Positions 33,367 to 42,534 of a stretch of DNA of 64,000 bases are shown one piece after another (the stretch's first letter is position 1; every line of letters begins with the position of its first letter). Under the pieces are notes generated by a model. It was not told the DNA's origin, did not search any database, and saw only the letters and a list, made by a program, of their open reading frames with translations. The position numbers and the translations under genes are program-made. The DNA is from Arcticibacter tournemirensis (GTDB lineage: Bacteria > Bacteroidota > Bacteroidia > Sphingobacteriales > Sphingobacteriaceae), in contig NZ_VFPL01000001.1 in NCBI RefSeq assembly GCF_006716645.1, positions 1,984,001-2,048,000 of the forward strand. The letters are read 5' to 3'.

Positions 33367-35331
33367 TCAATACACTATCCAATAAATGCAAGCATCGTTC
33401 AGGTTAGCAACCTGAGCATAATAATAATTGGCGATACTGTCGTATATAAAATTAAACTGCTTTCCGAGTGCCTGGACATACTTCGGGCTCCCTTTCCTTA
33501 TCCGCAACTCGGTATACGTTTGCGTGCCTGTACTCGAATGTCCAACCCTCACAGTACTCACTAAGCCCCCGTTTCCTCCAGCTCCCCATGGATCCGTAGG
33601 CGACTTGATCGGCTGCACCGTCCATTGTAACCCCTTTGCGACCGGTACCTCAATCTCGATCTGATCAAAACCAGTTTGGTCCGGGTCCCAATATGCGCGA
33701 AATCTGGGAGGTACAAACTCATCAACATGATCCGATCTTTTAACTGTAACCGGCGTTTTCCTTTCGAAGTACGCCGATTGCCCTTCAATTTTGACAGATA
33801 TGAGCTGCTCCGTTTTACCGAGATCATACTGGAGCCTTTTTATAACCAGCTCATGCCATACCCCGAGATGATGAAACCCAATCTTCCGGGTGTTACGAAT
33901 CCTTGCCAGTATCGTTTTAGGAAGAGATGCGGTTACCATTACCAGTTTCGAGTCGTTCAGAAACTGGTACCAAAGCGCATCAGATGGTTTTAGGTCTACA
34001 GGTTCAGATATTGGTAAATCAGATAACTCGTCGCCTGCGATGCCTTTATATCTTATTAGCCTAAGCGGCCAGTTATTGCGGCCGGACGGATCACCGTCTT
34101 TCGTCTGAAAATCTTCAGTGTAAGGATCGCCGTCGCCGACCTCGCGCCGGTAGTTACCCACCTTCATCACGTACTGCAGCGCCTGGCATACGCCCAATTC
34201 TTCACCAGGGAAATCTGGATCAACAAGCGACGTAATAGGATAGAACTTCAAAGTCGTGCAAGACATTTCAACCTTTGTCGCGCCATCTCCCACGGTAATG
34301 GTATACGTAGGAAGTTTCTCCTTTACTCCTTCACTAACCTCAATATCGTATGCTGCATCCTGCGAGTCAGGCTTTAGCGTTATAGTATAGCCTTTCTGAT
34401 CAGGAGGATCAATCTCGCTTACCGCAGAAAGGTAGTCGGTAATATCTTCCACATCCTGCGAGTTAAGGATATCCTGAAAACGCGCGACGGTAACCCGCTT
34501 GCTTGCCAGATCCACGTCGAAACAAAGCCGGCCGAAACGCTCCCTGATCTGCTTTATGAAATCGCTGACCGTCATATTCGGCATGTAGAAAAAGCAGGGT
34601 TGAATCTCTTTGTCGAGAATAGCCTTCCTGGTATAGATGCAAACATTACGTACCTCCGGATCGGAGAAAAACGAACCCTCCGGTTCCATACCCATGAAGT
34701 TGATCAACTGCTTCAGCACGTAGGTGAGTTTCCAGAACGGGCTCTCCGCTGTTCTGAAACCGAAAACGTTATCCTCCGAGTATGTATAAAACCGGTGACC
34801 AGATGCTTTCCAATAGTTCACGTTATTATAGCTCAGCCCCGGGTCAGAATTATGCAGCCGCGTGTTGCGCAGGTCAAAAAAGATATAAGGATAGGCGTCC
34901 GGATTCTGCGCGGTGTTTTTCATGTGATTGTCGAGTGCGTCGAGCGTGTTTCCGAACTGGATCCCGTCCATCGTCTGAATTTCCGGCAGCCTGGTTGATT
35001 TTATCCGATCCGCTACCGCCCCGATATTCACCTTCAGCTCAACCTCGTACCCTTCGCTCGTTGTTGAATACCGGCACACGCCATTAAAAAAATGCACTCC
35101 CGAATCGTACACCTGGATATCAAACTCATACGCCTCGACCGGTGCGTCGATCCTATGCCCGCCATTAAAAAACGCCTTATTTGCAGGCGAAAACGGAGCG
35201 TTTACGCTGTACACCGTCTCCTGCACAAACTTGTCGGAATCGTTAAAAAGCGGATTCTCCCGCACTACAGGAATTGTAGTATCGGGAGCGAGCTCCATTT
35301 GGAGGTTGGAGGGGTTGAGGATGGTGAGCAT
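33367..35331 (-). CDS. Phage tail structural protein (baseplate/hub-like)
   Basis: A protein of 654 residues. It is mostly beta-rich, with an N-terminal part of the type MLTILNPSNLQMELAPD ... NPLFNDSDKFVQETVYSVNA that is common in Bacteroidota siphophages. Its centre (DFIKQIRERFGRLCFDVDLA ... VTVARFQDIL) resembles tail-hub or gp27-like domains, suggesting a distal tail or hub function. It lies between the fibre gene and the 152-aa gene. The specific role is inferred from position. Confidence 0.55.
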   Translation of the reverse strand: MLTILNPSNLQMELAPDTTIPVVRENPLFNDSDKFVQETVYSVNAPFSPANKAFFNGGHRIDAPVEAYEFDIQVYDSGVHFFNGVCRYSTTSEGYEVELKVNIGAVADRIKSTRLPEIQTMDGIQFGNTLDALDNHMKNTAQNPDAYPYIFFDLRNTRLHNSDPGLSYNNVNYWKASGHRFYTYSEDNVFGFRTAESPFWKLTYVLKQLINFMGMEPEGSFFSDPEVRNVCIYTRKAILDKEIQPCFFYMPNMTVSDFIKQIRERFGRLCFDVDLASKRVTVARFQDILNSQDVEDITDYLSAVSEIDPPDQKGYTITLKPDSQDAAYDIEVSEGVKEKLPTYTITVGDGATKVEMSCTTLKFYPITSLVDPDFPGEELGVCQALQYVMKVGNYRREVGDGDPYTEDFQTKDGDPSGRNNWPLRLIRYKGIAGDELSDLPISEPVDLKPSDALWYQFLNDSKLVMVTASLPKTILARIRNTRKIGFHHLGVWHELVIKRLQYDLGKTEQLISVKIEGQSAYFERKTPVTVKRSDHVDEFVPPRFRAYWDPDQTGFDQIEIEVPVAKGLQWTVQPIKSPTDPWGAGGNGGLVSTVRVGHSSTGTQTYTELRIRKGSPKYVQALGKQFNFIYDSIANYYYAQVANLNDACIYWIVY

Positions 35332-35349
35332 GGAGTAGTAGTTTTGATG

Positions 35350-38232
35350 TTAAATTAATTTAAAGAACCCGGCATAATCACAATACCCTCTCTTGTTAAT
35401 TCCATTTTTAACGAAAACCCCAGAATCAAGGCATAATGTATCTCCTGATACTGCCGTTAAGCCTAGATAAGTAGCGTCTATATACCCGCTTACCCTTACT
35501 GCCCCAGAACCGTTTACCGGTATATCAACAAGCGCAATACCTACGAAAGTGTTAATATTATCGCCTAACATAAATACCGAAGCAGCGCCGGATACTATTT
35601 TTACCGGAGAGAACTTTACGATTGTAGCAGATGTGAAGTTGTTTGCAAAATAAACCTCGTTAGAGAACTCAGGGAAACTATATAGTCCTGTACTTAACCA
35701 CGGGACTACCGTATTTCCGCTTCCATTTAGTTCCCATGTCTGACTAGTAGATGTATTGTTTATTTTTGCTCTCCCATTAAGAGTACAATTCTTTAATGAT
35801 ACTTTATTTTTTGTCATATTATTCCAAGATCCATCGAGGACGAAAGAGAACCCATCAGTGTTTCTAGTAATAAACTTACAATCTTCTATATCTATTAAAA
35901 GAGGCTTAGGCATTACATTTGTTTCGTGTAGCGACCACCCACGTTTTCCGACAAAAGTACATCTCCTAAATTTGCTTGTCTTTCCAGACGGATTGCCAGA
36001 TATATAACCACCAGTTCCTGTCCACAATATATTTGGATCGTTCCCAAGATGTTCCAGGTATACATTATCCATTTCAAGGTGGTTTTCAACAAACGGCACA
36101 CTACTTACGACACCATTGGAAATTATTACATTTCCATCGTCGTGCATTACGTAGCGACAATTTTGTGCTATACACTTAATATTACTAAGTCTGTTGCTTC
36201 CCATTAGGTTTAGCGGAGAGATAGCCTGATATTTTGCCTGTGTCATCCTCGCATCACCGTATGTATACTTGCAATTAAGTATTGTTCCCTCATACCCGTG
36301 TAAATTTACATACGGAGCCAACTCCAAACCCCTTTTAAAAGGTGTTTGATCGACGATATTGTCGTAATCAAACATTGTTGTAAGATCATACGTCCCAGAA
36401 TCCACTATTACGTCGTACCCTATTTCGGATGTGCCATCAAGAAAACTGTGCATAGCAGTAACAAGATTAGTATATTTCTCGCCGTAAGTTCCCAAAGTAA
36501 GCCCGCACTTGATGGTAATATTCTTGTTTCTGGTTTGGTTAAATCTTTCAATTGCAGCAGAGCTAGTTGCAAGATCCTTCGGTGATATTTCTAGCTTTTC
36601 TAATGTAATTATTACATCTGTTGCTGTGGTAGATGCCTTTCCCTGTATATAGTTGAATATTTTACTAGAGTTGTTACTATCGAATGCCGTGATTGTTTTT
36701 TTGTACAGGTAAAGATTATTGCCTAATGTGGTGAAGCTTGCATTGAAATGGAGCGAAGGGCTTACGTTGCATTTAAATGTTGCTTCGATATAAATATCCT
36801 TTCCATTTAAATACAACTGATTCGCGCCCAATAGGAATCCAACAAAGCAGGTATTATCCATAACGGTTCCATTCGGTATTTTTAACCCCCTGTATACTTT
36901 TTGCCCATAAGCGGCAAATTTAGCCAGTGCGTCGTAATCAGATTTCCTTATTTCTACATTCCTAAACGTAGAAGGGTTTTGTATAAGCGAGTTGGCAATC
37001 TCTGCTGAAAACTGCTTAGAGAACTGTTGATTAATAAGCTGATTGGAGCTATGTTTTAAACTTACGCTTTGTAAAACAGCCGTTAAATCCTGATCGGCAG
37101 TTGCAACTCCAAACCTACTTACTAAGCCTAAAGCGACCAACACTTCACCTGCCTCAAATACTACAGTATATGCAATTTTGTTGCCTGTAACGGTAGACGA
37201 AAGCGTTAAGTTAGTGTTTCTAAGGTTTGAACTTAAATTAAGTTGATGTGAAAGAGATATGGTGCTGGAAAATTCATACTCTAGCATAAAGGAGTAAATC
37301 CCTGCCTCTATTGCTTTGTTGATATATGGTATTACGTTTTCAAAAGCTGACCTTAAATAACTCCCAGAAACAGAAGTAGTACCGGTAGCTACTGAATATA
37401 CCCTATTTACAGTATCCAACGAGATCCCATCTTTCGGGTTTAGAATACTTAAGTTATTTGTAGGATAGTAGGCCTCAAAGGGATATGCTTTCGTTTTTTC
37501 AAAAAGGAACTGCTCCCGTAATTGCTGATTTATGCGGGAATTATCCAGGTGATATAATGCGATGTAGTTCACATACACTTTCAAATCCTGTGTTGCTGGG
37601 TTGACGGTGAACCTACTTAAAAGGCTTAACTTAGTCAATATTTCCCCTTCATTAAAGACTAGTTCATACGTAATCTTCTTATCACCGACTAAAGAAGCTG
37701 GAATATCGATGTTTGTATTTCTTAAATTTGAAACAATATTGAGTTGGTGATAGAAAGGCAGCGTGAGGGTAGTAAATTGATATTCGAGTCTAAATGTCCG
37801 TATTCCTGTTAAAATGGCATCATTTAATATTGAAGCTATATTATCAAAACTGGATTTAAGGTAAGTTGAATTAACGCCAGATGTGCCATTAGCGACCGAA
37901 TATATCCTTTTTATTGCCTCAAGTGATATTCCCGATTTCGAATCCTGTATACTTAAGTTGTTTGTAGGGTAATATGACTCTAAAATAAATGACCGAATCT
38001 GCTCTACTAGATTCTCATCATCATACCCTCTTGTCCACCAGTGCGTAACATAATTGCCATCAGTGCCGATCTCACAAAACTTCCCCTCTCTGAAGTTTTT
38101 TCCGTTTTCGTCGACGAGATTCGGTATCGCCAAACAAGCCGCTTCTCTCGTCGGATATGGACCGCGGAGCTTATCAATATTCCCTCCGTTTAGGAATAAA
38201 ATAGGATTGGTGAATTCGTTAACGTCAGCCAT
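35350..38232 (-). CDS. Phage tail fibre / receptor-binding protein with internal duplication
   Basis: A protein of 960 residues from the ATG at 38232, inside the end of the upstream gene; a further 16 residues are possible upstream. After an N-terminal module (NGGNIDKLRGPYPTREAA) come two copies of a module of about 168 residues starting YYPTNNLSI at residues 87 and 255. The C-terminal half has beta-helix-type features (NCKYTYGD, DCKFITRNTDGF, LKNCTLNGRA) typical of pectate-lyase-like fibre stalks. It probably recognises a host surface glycan. The gene is more AT-rich than its neighbours, which suggests exchange. Confidence 0.75.
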   Translation of the reverse strand: MADVNEFTNPILFLNGGNIDKLRGPYPTREAACLAIPNLVDENGKNFREGKFCEIGTDGNYVTHWWTRGYDDENLVEQIRSFILESYYPTNNLSIQDSKSGISLEAIKRIYSVANGTSGVNSTYLKSSFDNIASILNDAILTGIRTFRLEYQFTTLTLPFYHQLNIVSNLRNTNIDIPASLVGDKKITYELVFNEGEILTKLSLLSRFTVNPATQDLKVYVNYIALYHLDNSRINQQLREQFLFEKTKAYPFEAYYPTNNLSILNPKDGISLDTVNRVYSVATGTTSVSGSYLRSAFENVIPYINKAIEAGIYSFMLEYEFSSTISLSHQLNLSSNLRNTNLTLSSTVTGNKIAYTVVFEAGEVLVALGLVSRFGVATADQDLTAVLQSVSLKHSSNQLINQQFSKQFSAEIANSLIQNPSTFRNVEIRKSDYDALAKFAAYGQKVYRGLKIPNGTVMDNTCFVGFLLGANQLYLNGKDIYIEATFKCNVSPSLHFNASFTTLGNNLYLYKKTITAFDSNNSSKIFNYIQGKASTTATDVIITLEKLEISPKDLATSSAAIERFNQTRNKNITIKCGLTLGTYGEKYTNLVTAMHSFLDGTSEIGYDVIVDSGTYDLTTMFDYDNIVDQTPFKRGLELAPYVNLHGYEGTILNCKYTYGDARMTQAKYQAISPLNLMGSNRLSNIKCIAQNCRYVMHDDGNVIISNGVVSSVPFVENHLEMDNVYLEHLGNDPNILWTGTGGYISGNPSGKTSKFRRCTFVGKRGWSLHETNVMPKPLLIDIEDCKFITRNTDGFSFVLDGSWNNMTKNKVSLKNCTLNGRAKINNTSTSQTWELNGSGNTVVPWLSTGLYSFPEFSNEVYFANNFTSATIVKFSPVKIVSGAASVFMLGDNINTFVGIALVDIPVNGSGAVRVSGYIDATYLGLTAVSGDTLCLDSGVFVKNGINKRGYCDYAGFFKLI

Positions 38233-40150
38233 TTTTAAGCGTAATGATGTGTTCGTGATTATATGAGTATGAAAGCGCATTTTGAAGCGCGAGAATTTTA
38301 TAAGGAGATTCGTCGATCATCAGGGTACCGACCTGCGCGTATGAAAGCGTTAAGCTTTCTCCTGATTGAACGTCATGAATCGAGTGTACTGATTTGGTCG
38401 AGGGAATCGCCAGTATAATAATTCTGTTCAATCCCGTATTTATGGTTAACTCGTAAGTGCTTTCGCTTACGGATGATGGCAACGCTTTTACTGCTTCCTC
38501 ATCCCCCGGCACCGCATTCGCAGGCCCGTAGTATACCGGCAGAATCTTCGGAGGATCGACAAACTGCTCGGCCTCATCGGTTGTACGCTCAGTGTACGCG
38601 TCATCCGATATCAGGTACTTATATTCCAGCGACTGCGCGTACAAGTATTCACCGTCTTTCATTTCGGTGAGCATTTTTGATGTAATCGATATCGGCAGCA
38701 TCCTGCCTTTATTATATCGGTACTTCTTAGATGCCGTCAGGAAATCGCGGAGCTGGATCAGGTCTGGCTTATTGATCCATCCTGTGGGCACCTTGAAACT
38801 ATCCTGCATCTTGATATCGAAAACGACCGTATCGCCAGAAGGCAAGCCGTATCCGGATTTTAGCGGCCGCTGAGCTTCTGAAGAATTAAGCTCCTGCTTC
38901 ATTTCTGCCTTACCGAACGTCGAAAGCGTTTCAATTCCGCCCCAACTCCCTAAGTAAAGGAAGTAGCGAACAGACAGCTGAACGGAGTAGTCGACATTAT
39001 AAGTGTACACCTGCGATATATTACTACCGGCGGCATTTTCAAGCCAAACCTCATACCTCAATACGGTTATTCCTGGATGATCTGTTTTATTAAAAATCTG
39101 ATCGAATCGCATATTAAATGCGTACTTACGATACTGAAGGCAATCGAAAACGACCGTTTTTAAAATCGGTTCCGGATCGTTGGCGGTATAGAAGTTAATC
39201 TTCAGCTTCGCGCCTAAAGCTTCAGCACGCGAGTTCAGAAAATAGATAAACTGCGGTTGAGCGGGTAGCGTGCTGATCGTTGCTGATCCTTGTTTCAAAA
39301 ACCGGTCTGCCGATGGCAGTCCTGGTTGCAATACCGATTCCAGCGTATTCTCCACCGCGCCCACATAACTGAACTTTCCAAAAATTGCCGTGTACGTTGG
39401 CGACTGGCTGATCCCCTGATAGGTAACCGGATCGCCCCAGCTTTCCGCGTAGCGGAAGTAGTATCTCCGGCAGGTATTAGTACAAAGCAGTGGGTTGGTG
39501 CTGTTAAATTCAGGCATGTCGAATCCCGCGTTTTCGATGTACGAATGCAGAAGATCGGAAAGGTCGATGTCTGCGATGTTACCGAGTCCGTTCGGATTAA
39601 CCGGCAACCGTCCGCTATAGATCTGTTCGAAGCCGGAATAATTCGATTTTTCGCACCATAGCTCGAAGTAAATGGCAAAGTTATGGCGGTATACATCCGT
39701 AATGCCAGGTGTGATGTTGTCAACCGTATACTCTTCGCCTGCTCCCTGATATTCGAAATCGTAGCCGTAGCGGGCATTTTTTGCAATAAATTTCAAGCGC
39801 GAGCCAGCACCTGAATTAGATATTTCAGCGGTGATATCGAAATCGCGCGAAAGGGTGAAGTTTGCCTGAAAATAGGGTAAGATCAATGCAGCGTAGTCAG
39901 CGCCAGCTAAGCCGCCATTAAAGGGAAACTGCGTACCCGACCCGTCTGGAAATTGATCGGCCTGCATTATTATTTCTACGCCTCCATATTTAATATGGAT
40001 GGTGTAAGGAATAACGGTAGGGAAAAACTCGATGATGTTTACAGACTTTACCCCCGCCTCCTGCAGCTTGTTATTCGTTTGCAGTCTTACCGGAATAAAG
40101 TTCCCGGAAAACGCAATCGCAGGGGGGGCTTGTAATATAGTAACGGCCAT
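38225..40150 (-). CDS. Large phage structural protein of unknown function
   Basis: A protein of 641 residues, beta-rich and aromatic, with no recognisable domain (MAVTILQAPPAIAFSGNFIP). The architecture, with CTNTCRRYYFRYAESWGDPV and many Tyr/Phe residues, suggests a tail or baseplate component. It sits between small tail genes and the fibre gene, with an 8-nt overlap to the fibre start, so it is probably an adhesion-device part. Confidence 0.6.
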   Translation of the reverse strand: MAVTILQAPPAIAFSGNFIPVRLQTNNKLQEAGVKSVNIIEFFPTVIPYTIHIKYGGVEIIMQADQFPDGSGTQFPFNGGLAGADYAALILPYFQANFTLSRDFDITAEISNSGAGSRLKFIAKNARYGYDFEYQGAGEEYTVDNITPGITDVYRHNFAIYFELWCEKSNYSGFEQIYSGRLPVNPNGLGNIADIDLSDLLHSYIENAGFDMPEFNSTNPLLCTNTCRRYYFRYAESWGDPVTYQGISQSPTYTAIFGKFSYVGAVENTLESVLQPGLPSADRFLKQGSATISTLPAQPQFIYFLNSRAEALGAKLKINFYTANDPEPILKTVVFDCLQYRKYAFNMRFDQIFNKTDHPGITVLRYEVWLENAAGSNISQVYTYNVDYSVQLSVRYFLYLGSWGGIETLSTFGKAEMKQELNSSEAQRPLKSGYGLPSGDTVVFDIKMQDSFKVPTGWINKPDLIQLRDFLTASKKYRYNKGRMLPISITSKMLTEMKDGEYLYAQSLEYKYLISDDAYTERTTDEAEQFVDPPKILPVYYGPANAVPGDEEAVKALPSSVSESTYELTINTGLNRIIILAIPSTKSVHSIHDVQSGESLTLSYAQVGTLMIDESPYKILALQNALSYSYNHEHIITLKNG

Positions 40151-40156
40151 CGATCC

Positions 40157-40666
40157 TTATTTGTCATGCCAAATTGCGGAATCGACCGAAAAACCGAAAG
40201 GACATACAAACCGGAAGCTGAACTGATAGCCAAAAAATAAGGTGTCGACGCTGATCGGACTGTACTCCACTTCCTCTATCCGGAAGTAAACGTTTTTGCC
40301 TGGAACAATGGCGTTCCGGCTGCTGTCGTGACTCATGCGCGCGAGAATCTCAATACCGATTCGCTTGCACTGGTCGCGCGACTGTCTCAGCTCCTCCGTA
40401 GTGTTTGCCTTGCCGATTACCGAGAACACGCATTTTATTGTGTCGGTATAGTTAGTCGTAGCATTCTTGTCGAGTTCGCCGTCGGATGTTTCCAAAAGCA
40501 GTGCCGGCAAAGTCAGTCGGTTGCGGATTGCAAGGTCAATCTCCTCCATATTGTATGGATCTTCGATGTAGAAAAACGAATAGCGGCCCTGATCAGGATC
40601 GTGCCCTATGGCAATGCTCTGTTTTGCCAGATTCTCAAAATAGCTAATGTATTGCGCTTCAGACAT
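40157..40666 (-). CDS. Phage protein of unknown function
   Basis: A protein of 169 residues from the ATG at 40666 (MSEAQYISYFENLAKQSIAI). The longer frame to 40741 would overlap a separate small gene. No domain recognised; its size, place before large tail proteins and ending FRFVCPFGFSVDS suggest a minor tail or tail-terminator role. Its start overlaps the stop of the 35-residue gene by 8 nt. Confidence 0.6.
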   Translation of the reverse strand: MSEAQYISYFENLAKQSIAIGHDPDQGRYSFFYIEDPYNMEEIDLAIRNRLTLPALLLETSDGELDKNATTNYTDTIKCVFSVIGKANTTEELRQSRDQCKRIGIEILARMSHDSSRNAIVPGKNVYFRIEEVEYSPISVDTLFFGYQFSFRFVCPFGFSVDSAIWHDK

Positions 40667-40766
40667 CGTATTTACTGTTTTTGATTTCAAAGAATAATAC
40701 CGCCATCGCGATTCCGAATACCACGCCTCCGGAGAAGGCAAAAATTTCGATGTAGTCGTATGCCAT
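40659..40766 (-). CDS. Small single-span membrane protein (35 aa)
   Basis: The ATG at 40766 follows the stop of the 260-residue gene by one base, and the TGA at 40659-40661 overlaps the next ATG (8-nt overlap), exactly filling the gap. The product MAYDYIEIFAFSGGVVFGIA continues MAVLFFEIKNSKYDV, with one hydrophobic segment of about 18 residues. Tight coupling on both sides supports a real gene, too small for usual gene callers. Function is unknown. Confidence 0.55.
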   Translation of the reverse strand: MAYDYIEIFAFSGGVVFGIAMAVLFFEIKNSKYDV

Positions 40767-40767
40767 A

Positions 40768-41550
40768 TTAATTCGTTTTCAGTTTAGCGATCTCTTCAGC
40801 ATTCGTAACCAGGTGCTGCAGGAAGTCGTAAAGGAACGCCCTTTCGGTTTCCGACTTCGTTCCGAACTTTCCGTTTGCCCCGGCAACTGCGAGGATCACT
40901 TTATTATAGTCGAATATCTCGTCGGGCTTTGTGCCGCCTTCAGAGGGTAGTTTGTCGAGAAAGTTAACCCTGATAAAATTCCTGCATCCTTCGTAGTTTA
41001 AAAGAATGGCGTGCCGGTACCGCTTGCTTAACGTACTCATCCGCTTTGCCCGTTTCCGGATACTGATATCAGATAGTTCTTCGCGGATATCGCGCTCAGC
41101 TGTGCCTTTTCTCAGCGGCCTGTAGAGCGTGGCGATCAGCATATCAAGCGCTTTCTCGTCGTTCCGCTTTACGTAGGCCTGGTAATACAATTCCGTGCGG
41201 CTGTACTCGCCGATGGTGATATTCTGAAGCCGATGCTCCGGTCCGTAGTACCAGCGGAAGCGACGGCGAATCCGGGGGATAACCCATTGCGTTAATGTAT
41301 TGTGTCCGAACAGGAAGCGAAGCGTAGGAGCGAGCTGCACCTTCTGTGCTTCCGGCACCGAGAAGAACAGCTTCACCGGCATCCTGTAAAAGACGATCAT
41401 TGCCAGTCGCGCGGCATCGCCAAAGCTCAGTCGCTTCAGCGTGATCGCCGCCCACGTTACCAGCTGCTTCTCATTCACCTCATTCCAGGTTGAAGGAGCA
41501 TAAAACTTGTACGGCTTGCCGGATGGCTTGATCGCGATGACGGTGTTCAT
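40768..41550 (-). CDS. Phage protein of unknown function
   Basis: A basic 260-residue protein (MNTVIAIKPSGKPYKFYAPS). An Arg-rich central part (RRRFRWYYGPEHRLQNI) and a helical C-terminus are seen, and no domain is recognised. Its place upstream of the tail genes would fit a tail assembly chaperone, but this is only positional. The 25-bp gap before it holds a few CAACTCA/CAACCCG-like heptamers. Confidence 0.55.
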   Translation of the reverse strand: MNTVIAIKPSGKPYKFYAPSTWNEVNEKQLVTWAAITLKRLSFGDAARLAMIVFYRMPVKLFFSVPEAQKVQLAPTLRFLFGHNTLTQWVIPRIRRRFRWYYGPEHRLQNITIGEYSRTELYYQAYVKRNDEKALDMLIATLYRPLRKGTAERDIREELSDISIRKRAKRMSTLSKRYRHAILLNYEGCRNFIRVNFLDKLPSEGGTKPDEIFDYNKVILAVAGANGKFGTKSETERAFLYDFLQHLVTNAEEIAKLKTN

Positions 41551-41575
41551 CTAGTTGTGAGTTGCGGGTTCTGGA

Positions 41576-42055
41576 TTATTCTACAATAGAGCGGATTCTT
41601 ATAAGATACAGAGCTGCGAACAGCATTCCGCAGAACCAACCGGCACCGCAGAGCACCCACACATACCATGGAACGCGCGAAACATATTTTACGATCTGAT
41701 GTTCCGTTAGCTGCTTTTTAAGCCGGTCGATCACCTGGTTACGCGCCTTAATCTCCCTGATCAGGCTGTCGGCCACGCATTCAACCTCCGTGCCGCCGTC
41801 TCTCGCCTTGAACCGCAGGTGAACGTGTCCGCTCGACTTGCTCCCGCTTGCGCCTGCAGGGATATAAACCTTTACCTGTTCGCCGGGCACCGTGTCGTAG
41901 ATCGTAGTATCGCGATACTCTACAGTAGTACGCTCGATGATACTATCCTTTGTAAAAGTCTGCGGGGGAAACTTCCGGTTACAGGCTCTTTCGGTCACGC
42001 ACGAAGCATATAATAAGCTGGTAGCGGCGATCGCTACAATGGCAATTCGTTTCAT
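41576..42055 (-). CDS. Candidate unimolecular spanin (lipoprotein with C-terminal membrane anchor)
   Basis: A protein of 159 residues. The N-terminus MKRIAIVAIAATSLLYASC is a lipoprotein signal with Cys19, with an unusual Tyr at -3. A polar, presumably periplasmic region and a helical segment (DSLIREIKARNQVIDRLKKQ) follow. A strong membrane helix lies at the end (WYVWVLCGAGWFCGMLFAAL) with a positive tail. An outer-membrane lipid anchor plus inner-membrane helix in one chain is the u-spanin layout. It directly follows the endolysin and two holin-like genes, which supports a role in outer-membrane disruption at lysis. Confidence 0.55.
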   Translation of the reverse strand: MKRIAIVAIAATSLLYASCVTERACNRKFPPQTFTKDSIIERTTVEYRDTTIYDTVPGEQVKVYIPAGASGSKSSGHVHLRFKARDGGTEVECVADSLIREIKARNQVIDRLKKQLTEHQIVKYVSRVPWYVWVLCGAGWFCGMLFAALYLIRIRSIVE

Positions 42056-42288
42056 TTGTCCTTATTTAAAAACTGTAAAACATTCTGTGTAGTAATAATC
42101 CCGGTGATCAGGAGGAAGGCCGCGAGCAGCGAGTAATGCACGTTCAGCATCAGGCCAGTTGTTATCTTACCCGCGAGAACGATGTACGCATCGATCATCA
42201 CCAGGAAGAAAGCCGTCAGCCGCCGGTACGATGCCGTGCCGTCATTATCCTGAAAAGAGGGGCGGAGCCAGTTAATTAACTTTAGCAT
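42052..42288 (-). CDS. Holin-like membrane protein (78 aa)
   Basis: A protein of 78 residues from the ATG at 42288; the longer frame overlaps the neighbouring gene. Two membrane segments are seen (LTAFFLVMIDAYIVLAG and YSLLAAFLLITGIITTQNVL), with charged ends, and the sequence SFQDNDGTASYRRL precedes the first. Size, topology and position between the endolysin and the spanin candidate suggest a holin or antiholin. It overlaps the next gene by 4 nt. Confidence 0.6.
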   Translation of the reverse strand: MLKLINWLRPSFQDNDGTASYRRLTAFFLVMIDAYIVLAGKITTGLMLNVHYSLLAAFLLITGIITTQNVLQFLNKDK

Positions 42289-42532
42289 TGCGCCTCCTTT
42301 CCTTCCAAACCGCATACCTGCGGCTAAACGAATCGTATATATCAATAAACTTCAGGATGACCGTCAGCGCCGCTACTATAGCTCCGCACCAAACGCCGGA
42401 AGCTGCAACCAGCTTTAACACATTCTCATCAATCATCACATTCTGAACTTGCAGCATTATCCAGCTCAACACTCCGGATATCATGCCAATGGCGGGCTTC
42501 TCTGTTAAAAACATCTTTGCTTCGTGTATCAT
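42272..42532 (-). CDS. Holin-like membrane protein (86 aa)
   Basis: A protein of 86 residues with two hydrophobic segments (AIGMISGVLSWIMLQVQNVM and AASGVWCGAIVAALTVILKF) and a strongly basic C-terminus (RRYAVWKERRRNAKVN), a typical holin profile. It starts 2 bp after the endolysin stop. With the following two-span protein it could form a holin/antiholin pair. Confidence 0.6.
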   Translation of the reverse strand: MIHEAKMFLTEKPAIGMISGVLSWIMLQVQNVMIDENVLKLVAASGVWCGAIVAALTVILKFIDIYDSFSRRYAVWKERRRNAKVN

Positions 42533-42534
42533 GA

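Noticed and set aside
40192..40206. Another GAAAGGAC word on the plus strand of the phage
   Set aside because: It lies within a coding region, lacks the CAGG part and has no second box.
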